Assembly: GCA_964416315.1 (NCBI GenBank)
Contig: CAYQDR010000006.1
Span: 1-64,000, forward strand
Source of the DNA: CAYQDR01 sp964416315
GTDB taxonomy: Bacteria > Methylomirabilota > Methylomirabilia > Rokubacteriales > DASRDR01
DNA length: 64,000 bases
Reading direction: 5' to 3'
The notes beneath the pieces are model-generated. The model searched no databases and was not told where the DNA came from. It saw only the letters and a program-made list of their open reading frames with translations. The position numbers and the translations under genes were made by a program. Position 1 is the first letter of the stretch. Every line of letters starts with the position of its first letter. Positions 39,830-48,054 of the stretch are shown here, in pieces.

Positions 39830-40654
39830 TCAGAGACGGCCGAACATGGAGAGGTACTCGGCCTTCATGAAGCGCTCGAGGGCCACCAGCAGCAGGATCC
39901 CCGGCAGCATGAGGATCAGCGCCGCGATCGAGGCGACCTGCAGCTCGTAGCCGACCGACGTGCGGTACATGTACACGGGCAGCGTCAGCACGAACGGGCT
40001 CCCGACCAGCAGCGTGCCCGTGAACTCGTCCAGGGAGTAGAGGAAGACCAGCAGGGTGCTGGCGATGATCCCGGGCGTCGCGAGGGGGAGCGCCACGGTG
40101 AAGAAGGTCCGCACCCGTGAGGCGCCCAGGTTCATCGCGGCCTCCTCCAGGCTCTCCGGGATCGACTTGAACACGGCGGTCATCGTCCACACCGCGTAGA
40201 CCAGCGCCCCGACCAGGTGGATCAGGACGACGCCGCTCACGGTGGCGGCGAGGTTCACCCGGTACAGCAGCGTTGTCGCGTTCACGAAGACGGGAAGCTG
40301 CGGGAAGGCGTGCGGCAGGAGGAAGACCATCAGGATGACCGCCTTGAGCGGGACCGGGTAGCGCGCGAGGAGGTACGCCAGCGGCACCGTCAGGACCAGC
40401 GTCAGGGCGGTGACGATCACCGCTATGAGGAAGCCCGAGTGGAGCGCCCGGAAGAGGTCGCCCTCCAGCACCTTCCGCCAGTAGAAGAACCCCATCTCCT
40501 GCGGGAAGGGGTGCGGCCAGAACCACTTGTGGGTGAACGACCAGATGACCAGGCTCGAGAGCGGGGCGAAGATGATGAACGCGACCACCACGCCCCCGCA
40601 CAGCCGGAGGCTCGCGCGCCGGAGGTCGCGCGTGGCGACCGGCTCCACCCTCAC
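39830..40654 (-). CDS. ABC transporter permease (PotC-like)
   Basis: The 274-residue protein has six predicted transmembrane helices, the cytoplasmic EAA loop SLEEAAMNLGASRVRTFFTV near residue 175, and PLATPGIIASTLLVFLYSLDEF, the usual PotC/YdcV-type sequence after it. It pairs with the permease at 40827-41651, from which it is separated by 172 bp containing an R2 repeat. The cargo is unknown. Confidence 0.9.
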   Translation of the reverse strand: MRVEPVATRDLRRASLRLCGGVVVAFIIFAPLSSLVIWSFTHKWFWPHPFPQEMGFFYWRKVLEGDLFRALHSGFLIAVIVTALTLVLTVPLAYLLARYPVPLKAVILMVFLLPHAFPQLPVFVNATTLLYRVNLAATVSGVVLIHLVGALVYAVWTMTAVFKSIPESLEEAAMNLGASRVRTFFTVALPLATPGIIASTLLVFLYSLDEFTGTLLVGSPFVLTLPVYMYRTSVGYELQVASIAALILMLPGILLLVALERFMKAEYLSMFGRL

Positions 40655-40727
40655 CCGCGTACCCTCCGTAGAAACTCGCCTGGCAGCAACGGCATCGGAA
40701 CCGGGCCGAGACCCGAGCAGATCAAGG

Positions 40728-40803
40728 ACGCAGGCCCGAGGGGCGCCGAGGCGTATGCCGCATACGTTGAGGCGCTCCGAGGGCCGAGGACGCCGAGATG
40801 CGA
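40728..40803 (-). repeat. Intergenic repeat, family R2, copy 1
   Basis: The segment shares its core GCCGAGGCGTATGCCGCATA plus CGTTGAGGC exactly with 61115-61190. It also shares flanking GGACGCAGG and CCGAGGACG at matching spacing, about 75 bp in all. GTATGC-C-GCATAC is a perfect small palindrome at the centre. Both copies lie between minus-strand genes of membrane or transport clusters. Confidence 0.7.
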
Positions 40804-40826
40804 CGGGGATCGGGCCGGGCCTCTCA

Positions 40827-41651
40827 TCAGGAGTCCTTCCCCGTGATCGTCCGGAGGTAGTAGCCGGCCACCCCCATCGCCAGGAGGTACGAAACCATGC
40901 CGAGGGCGTTGGCCGTCCCCAGGTCGTCCTGGTAGTTGATCCGGTAGTAGACGTCCACCATGAGCATCTGCGGCGCCTCCCCGCTGCCGATCATCAGGGG
41001 GATCGAGAACGACGCCAGCATGGACGTGAACATGAAGGCCGAGGCGACGACGACGGAGGGGGCGGCCATGGGGAGGAGGATGTCCTTGATCTGGCGGAAG
41101 GTGGAGGCGCCGACGTTCCGCGCCGCCTCCAGGTACGCCTCGTCCACGGCGCGGTAGGCCCCGAGTACCAGCAGGACCGCGAGGGCGAGGTTCTTCCAGA
41201 CGAGGGAGACCACGATCCCGGCCCAGGTGAAGGCGATGGAGGGGGGATCGGCCAGGTTGATCAGCCCGACCTGGGCGAGCGCGGAGTTCAGGGTGCCCCG
41301 CGGGGCCAGGAGCACGCGCATCCCGTGCCCGACGACGACGAACGGCACGAAGAGCGGGATCTTGAAGAGGAACTCCACCGGTCGGTGCCCCACGATCCGG
41401 AGAAACCCGCAGAGCAGCACGGCGATGCCGATGACGAGGACCAGGCTGACGAGCGAGATCCCGAGGGTGTAGAGGACGTCGAACTTGTAGAGCCGCCAGA
41501 CGAGGTAGTAGTTGCGGAGGGACCACTGACCCTCGCGGAGGAACGAGAGGTGCGCCGAGGAGAGGAACGGGATGAAGAACAGCCACACGACGATGCCGAG
41601 GGGCGGCGCCGCGATCGCCAGGCTGGCGAGCCGGAGGGACGGTCGCATCAA
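40827..41651 (-). CDS. ABC transporter permease (PotB-like)
   Basis: The 274-residue protein has six transmembrane helices, an N-terminal signal-anchor (LAIAAPPLGIVVWLFFIPFL), a periplasmic segment, and the EAA loop YLEAARNVGASTFRQIKDIL near residue 185. It is the first permease of the importer whose binding protein lies immediately upstream. An R3 hairpin cluster separates it from the binding-protein gene. Confidence 0.9.
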   Translation of the reverse strand: MMRPSLRLASLAIAAPPLGIVVWLFFIPFLSSAHLSFLREGQWSLRNYYLVWRLYKFDVLYTLGISLVSLVLVIGIAVLLCGFLRIVGHRPVEFLFKIPLFVPFVVVGHGMRVLLAPRGTLNSALAQVGLINLADPPSIAFTWAGIVVSLVWKNLALAVLLVLGAYRAVDEAYLEAARNVGASTFRQIKDILLPMAAPSVVVASAFMFTSMLASFSIPLMIGSGEAPQMLMVDVYYRINYQDDLGTANALGMVSYLLAMGVAGYYLRTITGKDS

Positions 41652-41656
41652 GAATT

Positions 41657-41738
41657 CCCTCTCCCCCGAGGGGGAGAGGGCCAGGGTGAGGGGGACGTCC
41701 GGACCCTCACCCCGACCCTCTCCCTGTCAGGGAGAGGG
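41657..41738. repeat. Intergenic hairpin repeat cluster, family R3
   Basis: Two perfect hairpins, CCCTCTCCCCC-GA-GGGGGAGAGGG (41657-41680) and CCCTCTCCCT-GTC-AGGGAGAGGG (41716-41738), flank a third possible pairing of GGGTGAGGG with CCCTCACCC. Sequence is shared with 27929-27963. It lies between the binding-protein and permease genes, where it may attenuate downstream expression. Confidence 0.7.
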
Positions 41739-41755
41739 AGGGGGGTCGGCGGCGC

Positions 41756-42901
41756 TCAGTTTTCCTCGTAGGCCGTCAACAGGTCCTTGAAGTACGGGCT
41801 CAGCGGGAACGACAGTCCGTGCTTCCCGAGGGCGTCCGGCGGCACGTCCTGGAATAGCAGCGCCTTGGCCTTCTCCGAGACGTGCGGCAGGACGTGCTGC
41901 CCGTCGATCCCCGGGTACCAGCCGTTCCGCTCCACGATCACCTTCGCCTGGATCTCCGGGGAGGTGATGAACTCGACGTACTTCTTGGCGACGTCGTAGT
42001 TGGCCGCCTTGGAGGGCACGATCAGGTACATCGGCTGGCCGGGGAAGCCCGGGGAGATCAGCTTCATCCGGATCTTGGGGTCCATCCGGCCCTGGTTCTT
42101 CAGGTCGATGAGCATGTCCACCCACACCGGGCCCATCGCGATCTCGCCCCGGTTGAGGCGGTCCAGGGTGTCGTTGTTCCCGGTCGTCAGCGTGACCGGC
42201 AAGCTCTTGAGCTCCTTGATCGCGGCGGCCCAGCCGGCCTGCGCGGCCTTGTCGTACGGGCCCTTCGCGTACCGGTCGTACTGGCCGGTCTTCCAGTAGA
42301 CCCAGCCCGTCGTGAAGGCGACGCCGCTCATCCCGCCCTTGATCCCGTTGTAGCCGAACTTCTTCGGGTTGGCCTTGATCCACGCCACCAGCTCCTCGAA
42401 GGTGCCGGGCGGGCTCTTGACCATCTCGGGGTTGTACGCGATGACGACCTGGCTGTGGAACATCGGCATCACGTACCCCTCGACGTTGAAGCCGAGGGCG
42501 TTCTTGCCGTCCGCCGCCGTCATGAGCTTGAAGGTCCCGATCTCCGGGCCGTACCTGGCCACGAGGCCCTGCTGGACCAGCTCGGGCATCACGATCTGGT
42601 GGACGATGGCCACGTCCACGTCCCACTTCGCGACGTTCGCGTCCTTCTGGCTCTTGAGCTTGTTCACGATCACGCGGCTTCCTGGCTCGCCCGGGCCGCT
42701 CCCCACGGCGTTCACCTTGACGCCCGGGTTCCGTTTCTCGAACTCCGGCCCGAAGATGGTCCGCTGGAGGTCGTGCATGTTGGTGTCCCCGGCCGTCACC
42801 ACGTTCAGGGTGACCTGCTGGCCGGCGCCTGGCCCCGCCCAGGCGAGCAGCATCACCACCAGGAGCCCGACCATCGTCCACGCGGAGAAATGCGTCCTCA
42901 T
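41756..42901 (-). CDS. ABC transporter substrate-binding protein (PotD/AfuA-like)
   Basis: The 381-residue precursor has the signal peptide RTHFSAWTMVGLLVVMLLAW ending near AGPGAGQ, then a periplasmic binding protein of the spermidine/putrescine or ferric class: TLNVVTAGDTNMHDLQRTIF, WDVDVAIVHQIVMPELVQQG, GPVWVDMLIDLKNQGRMD, and AANYDVAKKYVEFITSPEIQ near the C-terminus. ATG 42901 is chosen for its GGAGGACCC site and for placing the signal at the N-terminus. It is the first gene of the importer operon, driven by the promoter at 42958-42986. The ligand is unknown. Confidence 0.88.
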   Translation of the reverse strand: MRTHFSAWTMVGLLVVMLLAWAGPGAGQQVTLNVVTAGDTNMHDLQRTIFGPEFEKRNPGVKVNAVGSGPGEPGSRVIVNKLKSQKDANVAKWDVDVAIVHQIVMPELVQQGLVARYGPEIGTFKLMTAADGKNALGFNVEGYVMPMFHSQVVIAYNPEMVKSPPGTFEELVAWIKANPKKFGYNGIKGGMSGVAFTTGWVYWKTGQYDRYAKGPYDKAAQAGWAAAIKELKSLPVTLTTGNNDTLDRLNRGEIAMGPVWVDMLIDLKNQGRMDPKIRMKLISPGFPGQPMYLIVPSKAANYDVAKKYVEFITSPEIQAKVIVERNGWYPGIDGQHVLPHVSEKAKALLFQDVPPDALGKHGLSFPLSPYFKDLLTAYEEN

Positions 42902-42957
42902 GGGGTCCTCCTTGAAGTCAGCGGGAGTGGCCACGACTCGACATTCGGGCGCCCCAC

Positions 42958-42986
42958 ACTCTATGACACCCGGCGGGGGTAATCAA
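42958..42986 (-). promoter_or_regulatory. Promoter of the ABC importer operon
   Basis: On the minus strand TTGATT (42981-42986) and TAGAGT (42958-42963) are 17 bp apart. The TGA in the -35 is the stop codon of the upstream HAD gene. Confidence 0.55.
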
Positions 42987-43819
42987 GCGGACCCCAGCAC
43001 GAAGCGCTCGATGACCTCCCGGAAGCCCTCCTCCTCGCTCGTCCCGCAGACGTGGTCGGCGCGGGCCCGCACGCCCTCGGGCGCGTGCCCCATCGCCACG
43101 CCGAGGCCCGCGGCCTCCAGCATCTCCACGTCGTTCCAGCCGTCGCCGACCGCGATCACCTCGGCGGGCGGGATCCCGAGGGCGTCCAGCATGGCGAGGA
43201 GCGCGGTGCCCTTCGTGGTGCCGTGGGGCAGGATCTCGAGATACGTCGGCTCGGACTGGACGGCGTGGACGGGGACGGCGGCCTCGCGGACCGCGCGGCC
43301 GAGGGCCTGCACGCGCTCGGGCGCGCCGATGACGAGCATCTTGTGGGGGTCCTCCCGCAAGAGCGCGTCGAAGGCCGGGACGATCTGGTAGCTCAGCCCG
43401 TCGTCCGCCGCGTACCTCTCCGTGAGCGGGTGGGCGCGCTCCACGTAGACCCGGTCGTTCAGGAAGAGGTGGATCTGGACCGCCGGGTCCTGCCGGAGCA
43501 GTGCCAGCGCGCGCCGGGCCGCCTCCCCCGGCAATCGGCGGTCGAGCAGGATCCGGCGTGTCGCGAAGTCGAAGACGCGCCCGCCGTTGTAGAGGATGAC
43601 CGGCGGGTCCGCGCCGAGCGCCCGGACCCAGCGTTCGGCGGACGGCCACATCCGCCCGGTGGCCACGCAGACGCGAACGCCGTGCGCTCGGGCCTCGGCG
43701 ACCGCGCGCCGCACGCCCTCGGTGATCCCCAGGGTACGCGAGCGCACGGTCCCGTCGAGGTCGGCGACGACCAGGCGATATGGCACGAAAGACGTCCCGC
43801 CGGGCGGGACTGCGGGCAC
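42983..43819 (-). CDS. HAD-superfamily phosphatase, Cof type
   Basis: The 278-residue product has motif I VVADLDGTVRSRTLGI near residues 17-32 (nucleophile Asp), motif II VCVATGRMW, a C2-type cap domain in the middle (residues about 90-190), motif III around HGTTKGTALLAML (Lys) and motif IV VIAVGDGWNDVEML. This is a sugar-phosphatase-like Cof protein. GTG 43786 is an alternative start. It is 17 bp downstream of hpnJ and is likely the last gene of the hopanoid-linked operon. Its substrate is unknown. Confidence 0.88.
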   Translation of the reverse strand: MPAVPPGGTSFVPYRLVVADLDGTVRSRTLGITEGVRRAVAEARAHGVRVCVATGRMWPSAERWVRALGADPPVILYNGGRVFDFATRRILLDRRLPGEAARRALALLRQDPAVQIHLFLNDRVYVERAHPLTERYAADDGLSYQIVPAFDALLREDPHKMLVIGAPERVQALGRAVREAAVPVHAVQSEPTYLEILPHGTTKGTALLAMLDALGIPPAEVIAVGDGWNDVEMLEAAGLGVAMGHAPEGVRARADHVCGTSEEEGFREVIERFVLGSA

Positions 43820-43835
43820 CGGCGCCCCGCGGGGC

Positions 43836-45317
43836 TCAGGCCGTGACGCCGGCGCCCGGGAGCGGCTCCGTCGGCCCGGCCGGCGCCTTCCGCTTCCGCA
43901 TGAACCGGTAGAACTCGACGGTCTCCCGCAGGCGCCGCCGCATGACCGCGGGGTCGCGGAGCATGCCGCCCACCATCGCGACGATCTTCCGCGGCCGGAG
44001 GTAGAAGCGGCGGTAGAACTCCTCGACGGAGCCGAAGATCGTCGTGTGGGAGAGGCCGGGGTAGCTCAGCGCCGCCACCTGGACCCCGTGGCTGTCCACC
44101 AGCTCCCCGCTCCGGACCGCGAGCCACCCCGCGCTCTGCGCCTGGCGGTGGAGCTCGGTCCCGGGGTACGGCGCCGCGAGCGAGACCTGGATCGTGTCCG
44201 GCTCGATCTCGCAGGCGAAGCGGATGGTCTCCCGGATCGTCTCCGGAGTCTCGCCGGGGAGGCCGAGGATGAACGTCCCATGGATCGTGATCCCGAGCGC
44301 CTTCGCGTGCTTCGTGAACTCGCGGGCGACGTCGAGCCGCATGCCCTTCTTGATGTTGTTGAGGATCGTCTGGTTCCCGGACTCGTACCCGACCAGGAGG
44401 AGGCGGAGACCGTTGTCCCGCAGGACCTCGAGCGTCTTTCGGGGGACGTTCGCCTTGGCGTTGCACGACCACGTGAGCCCGAGTCGCCCGAGCCGCCGCG
44501 CGATCGCCTCCGCCCGCGGGAGGTCGTCCGTGAAGGTGTCGTCGTCGAAGAAGAACTCCCTCGCCTGGGGGAAGTAGGCCCTGGCCCGGGCCATCTCCGC
44601 CTCCACGCTCTCGGGACTGCGCACGCGGTACCGGTGCCCGCCGATCGTCTGGGGCCAGAGGCAGAAGGTGCACTTCGACCGGCAGCCCCGCCCGGTATAG
44701 AGCGAGACGTAGGGGTGGAGGAGGTACCCGATGAAGTAGTTCTCGATCGTGAGGTCGCGCTTGTAGACGTCCACCACGAACGGGAGCGCGTCCATGTCCT
44801 CGATCGGCGGGCGCGGGGGCGTGAAGCGGATCCGGCCGTTGTCCCGGTAGGCGAGCCCGGGCACCTCACGGAGCGGCGTCCCCGCCGCGACCTCGGCGCA
44901 CGCGTAGTCGAACTCGCCGACCGCGACCCAGTCCACGGCCGGCGCCGCGGCCAGCGACTCGCGCGGCAGGACGCCGACGTGGGCGCCGACCAGCCCGATC
45001 TGGAGCCGCGGGTTCTCCGCCTTCAGGCGCTCGGCCACGCGCGCGTCGTTCGCGAACGACGGCGTGCTCGTGTGGAGCACGGCCAGGTCGTACTCCCGGG
45101 CCAGGGGCGCCACCCCGGCGACGCCGAGGCCCTCGGGCGGCGCGTCCACGAGCCGGCTCCCCGGCACGAGAGCGGCCGGCTGGGCCAGCCACGTCGGGTA
45201 CCAGAACGAGCGGATCTCGCGACGCGCCTGGTAGCGCGAGCCCGCGCCGCCGTCGAACCCCTCGAACGACGGCGGGTGCAGGAACAGCGTCCGCAGCGCG
45301 GCCGTGTCGGGGTTCAC
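43836..45317 (-). CDS. hpnJ: Hopanoid-biosynthesis-associated B12-binding radical SAM protein HpnJ
   Basis: This 493-residue radical SAM enzyme is of the HpnJ family, known for modifying the polar cyclitol end of bacteriohopanepolyols. The N-terminus FLHPPSFEGFDGGAGSRYQA with REIRSFWYPTWLAQP is diagnostic of HpnJ. A cobalamin-binding-type domain follows to about residue 180. The cluster CRSKCTFC (CxxxCxxC) lies near 205-212, followed by EFFFDDDTFTDDLPRAE and FILGLPGETPETIRETI. GTG 45317 overlaps the preceding gene's stop (GTGA). It is co-transcribed with an HpnL-like protein and a CDP-alcohol phosphotransferase; squalene-hopene cyclase is not in the window. Confidence 0.9.
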   Translation of the reverse strand: MNPDTAALRTLFLHPPSFEGFDGGAGSRYQARREIRSFWYPTWLAQPAALVPGSRLVDAPPEGLGVAGVAPLAREYDLAVLHTSTPSFANDARVAERLKAENPRLQIGLVGAHVGVLPRESLAAAPAVDWVAVGEFDYACAEVAAGTPLREVPGLAYRDNGRIRFTPPRPPIEDMDALPFVVDVYKRDLTIENYFIGYLLHPYVSLYTGRGCRSKCTFCLWPQTIGGHRYRVRSPESVEAEMARARAYFPQAREFFFDDDTFTDDLPRAEAIARRLGRLGLTWSCNAKANVPRKTLEVLRDNGLRLLLVGYESGNQTILNNIKKGMRLDVAREFTKHAKALGITIHGTFILGLPGETPETIRETIRFACEIEPDTIQVSLAAPYPGTELHRQAQSAGWLAVRSGELVDSHGVQVAALSYPGLSHTTIFGSVEEFYRRFYLRPRKIVAMVGGMLRDPAVMRRRLRETVEFYRFMRKRKAPAGPTEPLPGAGVTA

Positions 45318-46330
45318 CGGCGCCACTCCGCGGGGGGCGCGACGGCGGCGTGGAGCGCCGGTCCCCGGCGAGCCGAGAGGCACCCGAGCGCCACCATCCC
45401 GAGCCCCGCGTAGGTGAGCTCGCGGATGCGACGGACCACCCCGACCGTGAGCCCGCGCGCCGGGTTGAGCCCGAGGGCAGCGAAGAGGACGACCTTCCCG
45501 CCCTCCTGCGTCCCGAGCTTGGCGGGGACGAAGAAGAGCACCCCGTCGATGAAGGCGGAGCCCGTCTCCACGGCCAGGGCCGTCTGCCAGTCCACCGGCC
45601 CCCCGAGCCACGTCAGGATCAGGTAGATCTCGGCCGCGCCCACGGTCCAGCCCCCGAGGAAGCACGCGAGCGACCCGGTGAGGCGCCACCCGCCGAGCCG
45701 GCCGAGAGCGGCGTCGAGATCCTGGCCCGGCCCCGCCCACGATCCCGGCAGCCAGTGCCGGAGGCCGATCCCGCGCACGACGGTCGTGAACGTCCGCCAG
45801 ATGCCCCGGCTCAAGAGCCACGCGAACGCGACCGACACGCCCGTCGCGACGCTGCCGGCCAGGACCCACGTGACCCACGGCGCGGTGTGGGTCAGCCGGG
45901 GGAGCACGAGCGCGAGCCCCAGGAGGACGAAGACCGCCTGGGCCACCGTCTGGCCGATCTTCGCGACACTCACCGACGCCCAACGGACGCCGAGCGGCAT
46001 CCCGCCGCCGAGGAGGCGGATGCGGAGGAGCTCGCCGCCCACCGACCCCGAGGGCGTCAGATAGTTCACGCCGTCGCCGGCGAGACGGACGGCGAACAGC
46101 CGCCCCGGTCGGATCGTCCGCTCGCCCGCCGGGAAGGCCAGCAGCCAGCCCGACGTGTTGCAGGTGACCGCGAGGCTCTCCACCGTGAGGATCAGCAGAA
46201 GCCCCCAGCCCAGGACCCCAAGATCCCGCACCAGGGTCTCGACGCCCACGTGCCAGACGATGCCCGTGAGGAGCCCGAGCCCCAGGCCCAGGCACGCCAG
46301 CTCGATCCAGCGCGCCCTGACCCAGCTCAC
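45314..46330 (-). CDS. HpnL-like integral membrane protein (lysylphosphatidylglycerol synthase TM region/UPF0104)
   Basis: The 338-residue polytopic protein has about eight hydrophobic helices. Motifs include VTCNTSGWLLAFPAGERTI, AVRLAGDGVNYLTPSGSVGG (the conserved GxxxNxxxP-type loop of this family) and SAFIDGVLFFVPAKLGTQEGG. Members of this family flank hpnJ and hpnI in hopanoid clusters as HpnL and may move or flip lipids. GTG 46330 overlaps the upstream stop by 4 bp. The family is clear; the function is inferred from context. Confidence 0.82.
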   Translation of the reverse strand: MSWVRARWIELACLGLGLGLLTGIVWHVGVETLVRDLGVLGWGLLLILTVESLAVTCNTSGWLLAFPAGERTIRPGRLFAVRLAGDGVNYLTPSGSVGGELLRIRLLGGGMPLGVRWASVSVAKIGQTVAQAVFVLLGLALVLPRLTHTAPWVTWVLAGSVATGVSVAFAWLLSRGIWRTFTTVVRGIGLRHWLPGSWAGPGQDLDAALGRLGGWRLTGSLACFLGGWTVGAAEIYLILTWLGGPVDWQTALAVETGSAFIDGVLFFVPAKLGTQEGGKVVLFAALGLNPARGLTVGVVRRIRELTYAGLGMVALGCLSARRGPALHAAVAPPAEWRR

Positions 46331-47502
46331 GGCGAGACCATCGACCCGCGCGGCGCCACGCGCCGGTATCCCCGGTAGACGAGCAGCCCGGCGACGAAAG
46401 CCCACGAGCCGACGGCCGCCGCATAGAGGAACCACTCGAGGTGACCCAAGAGCGCGAGGACGAGGAGGAGGTAGGTGTAGTCGCGGCTCGCGACTTTCTC
46501 GACGACGACGGCGGCGGGCGCCCCGCGGAGGCTCTCCGCATCACCGCTCCAGTGGAGGTCCCCGCCCCGCTGGAGCGCCGGGCGGACGAAGAGCGCGTGC
46601 ATCGTCGCCATGGCCGTCGCCACGCCGAGGACGAGCCCGACGACCGCCCAGACCCCCACCGCGGGGAGTCCCTCCCGTGTGAGCCCGATCCCGAGACCGG
46701 CGAACGTCGCCGTGTGGACGACGTAGTCGCCGATCACGTCGAGGCGGGCGCCCGCCGGGCTTTCCTCGAACCGGGCGCGCGCGACCTCCCCGTCCACGCA
46801 GTCGAGGACGATCGAGCCGACGAGCGCGAGGAGCCCGGCCACGCGCAACGGGTAGGACACCGTGGCGAGCCCCGCCGCCCCGAGGAGCCCGACGAGGACG
46901 CTCGCGAGCGTGATCTGGCTCGGCGTGACGGGCCGGGCGAGAAGGAGCCGCGTCAGGGGGCGCGCCAGCCGGCGGTCGATCAGGGTCGCGAAGAAGCTGT
47001 CGGTGCCCGCCGTCCGGCGAGCCAGGTGGTCGAGGAGCCCGCGCTCGAGGGCCCCTCGCGGGTGGGCCACGTCGAGGGGCACGAAGAGGCCGTCGCCGCG
47101 CGACGGCTCGGTCGCCCCCGCGCTCCGCAACGCCTCGGCGAGCCCCACGCCGGCGTCGAGGTCTGCGAGGAGCCGCGGTAATGCGCTCCCGGGGCATCGC
47201 GGGGCGCGGGCCGCGCCCTCGGCATCGACGAGGACGTCGCCCGCGATCACGAGCACGAGGTCGAGGCCGACCAGCCCGGCGGTGTCGCCCGGGCCCGTGA
47301 GCCAGCGGAGGCCGCGGGCATCCCGCCGCCGCTCGAGCGCCGCGCGGAGTCGCGACACGTGGGCCCCGGCCAGGACCGTCACCTCCGCGACGCCCGCGGC
47401 CCGAAGCGCCAGGATCCCGCGGACGGCGAGCGGCACCCCGCCGACCACCTCGAGCGCTCCCGGCATCGTGGCGACGACGAGGGCTCCCCTGGCCAATGCC
47501 AT
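46327..47502 (-). CDS. CDP-alcohol phosphotransferase with N-terminal nucleotidyltransferase-like domain
   Basis: This 391-residue two-domain protein has an N-terminal half (about 1-190) resembling a sugar/inositol-phosphate nucleotidyltransferase: GVPLAVRGILALRAAGVAEV, LVLVIAGDVLVDAEG and LFVPLDVAHP. The canonical pyrophosphorylase loop is weak. The C-terminal half is an integral membrane CDP-alcohol phosphotransferase with a perfect motif, DGEVARARFEESPAGARLD followed by VIGD. The layout recalls the bifunctional IPCT/DIPP synthase of hyperthermophiles. It is the first gene of the hpnJ operon, so it may build a cyclitol- or polyol-phosphate lipid head group. That role is inferred. Confidence 0.82.
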   Translation of the reverse strand: MALARGALVVATMPGALEVVGGVPLAVRGILALRAAGVAEVTVLAGAHVSRLRAALERRRDARGLRWLTGPGDTAGLVGLDLVLVIAGDVLVDAEGAARAPRCPGSALPRLLADLDAGVGLAEALRSAGATEPSRGDGLFVPLDVAHPRGALERGLLDHLARRTAGTDSFFATLIDRRLARPLTRLLLARPVTPSQITLASVLVGLLGAAGLATVSYPLRVAGLLALVGSIVLDCVDGEVARARFEESPAGARLDVIGDYVVHTATFAGLGIGLTREGLPAVGVWAVVGLVLGVATAMATMHALFVRPALQRGGDLHWSGDAESLRGAPAAVVVEKVASRDYTYLLLVLALLGHLEWFLYAAAVGSWAFVAGLLVYRGYRRVAPRGSMVSP

Positions 47503-47556
47503 GAATCAGTCCTTTCCCGACGGCCGGTTACGGCCAGCCGCCCGAAACATGCAGGC

Positions 47557-47585
47557 AGGGTACCAGACCCGAGGGGCTCTGTCAC
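47557..47585 (-). promoter_or_regulatory. Candidate promoter of the hopanoid-linked operon
   Basis: On the minus strand GTGACA (47580-47585) and TACCCT (47557-47562) are 17 bp apart, 55 bp before the first ATG. Confidence 0.4.
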
Positions 47586-48054
47586 GCCGCGCGAGAGGGG
47601 GACCGTCCGGCGCAGACCCAGCCGGTCGAGTGCGCTATCTCGTGCCGGTCACCTCCCGCGTTGGGTTGCGCGAGCGTCCCTGGCGGGCACCACGAAGCCC
47701 CGAACGCCGTGGGGAAAGGCTGGGGAAAAAGCGGGCTCTCCGGAAATCGTGTGGGTTCGACGAGCTGGACTGGCCGACGCTCCACTCGCTGCAGCCCCCG
47801 GAGGCCCGAAGGAGGCCGGCGCGGTCCGCTCAGGGCCCCCGGCCGCATTTTTCGCTTGACAGGATTTTGCATGGGGGGTGTGACCGCGGTCGCGGTGTCG
47901 ACTGCCAGGCCCGGCCAGCGGCGCGCCTCGGTCCGGTGCGCCGTGCGTGGCCCGCGCCGACCCGAAAACGATTCCCGCCCTCCCGATCTCCCGTCCTGGG
48001 GCCTCCCCGGGCGCCCGAGACTCGCATGGTAGAGTCCGCGCAAGGAGGTCGCGC
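47586..48054 (+). other. Gene-free interval upstream of the DUF222/HNH gene
   Basis: No protein of convincing composition is present on either strand. A TTGACA at 47856-47861 is followed 17 bp later only by TGTGAC, so a promoter here is weak. The region looks like a long 5' leader: AAGGAGG stands 9 bp before the ATG at 48055. A palindrome GACCGCGGTC occurs at 47883-47892. Nothing else could be supported. Confidence 0.4.
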
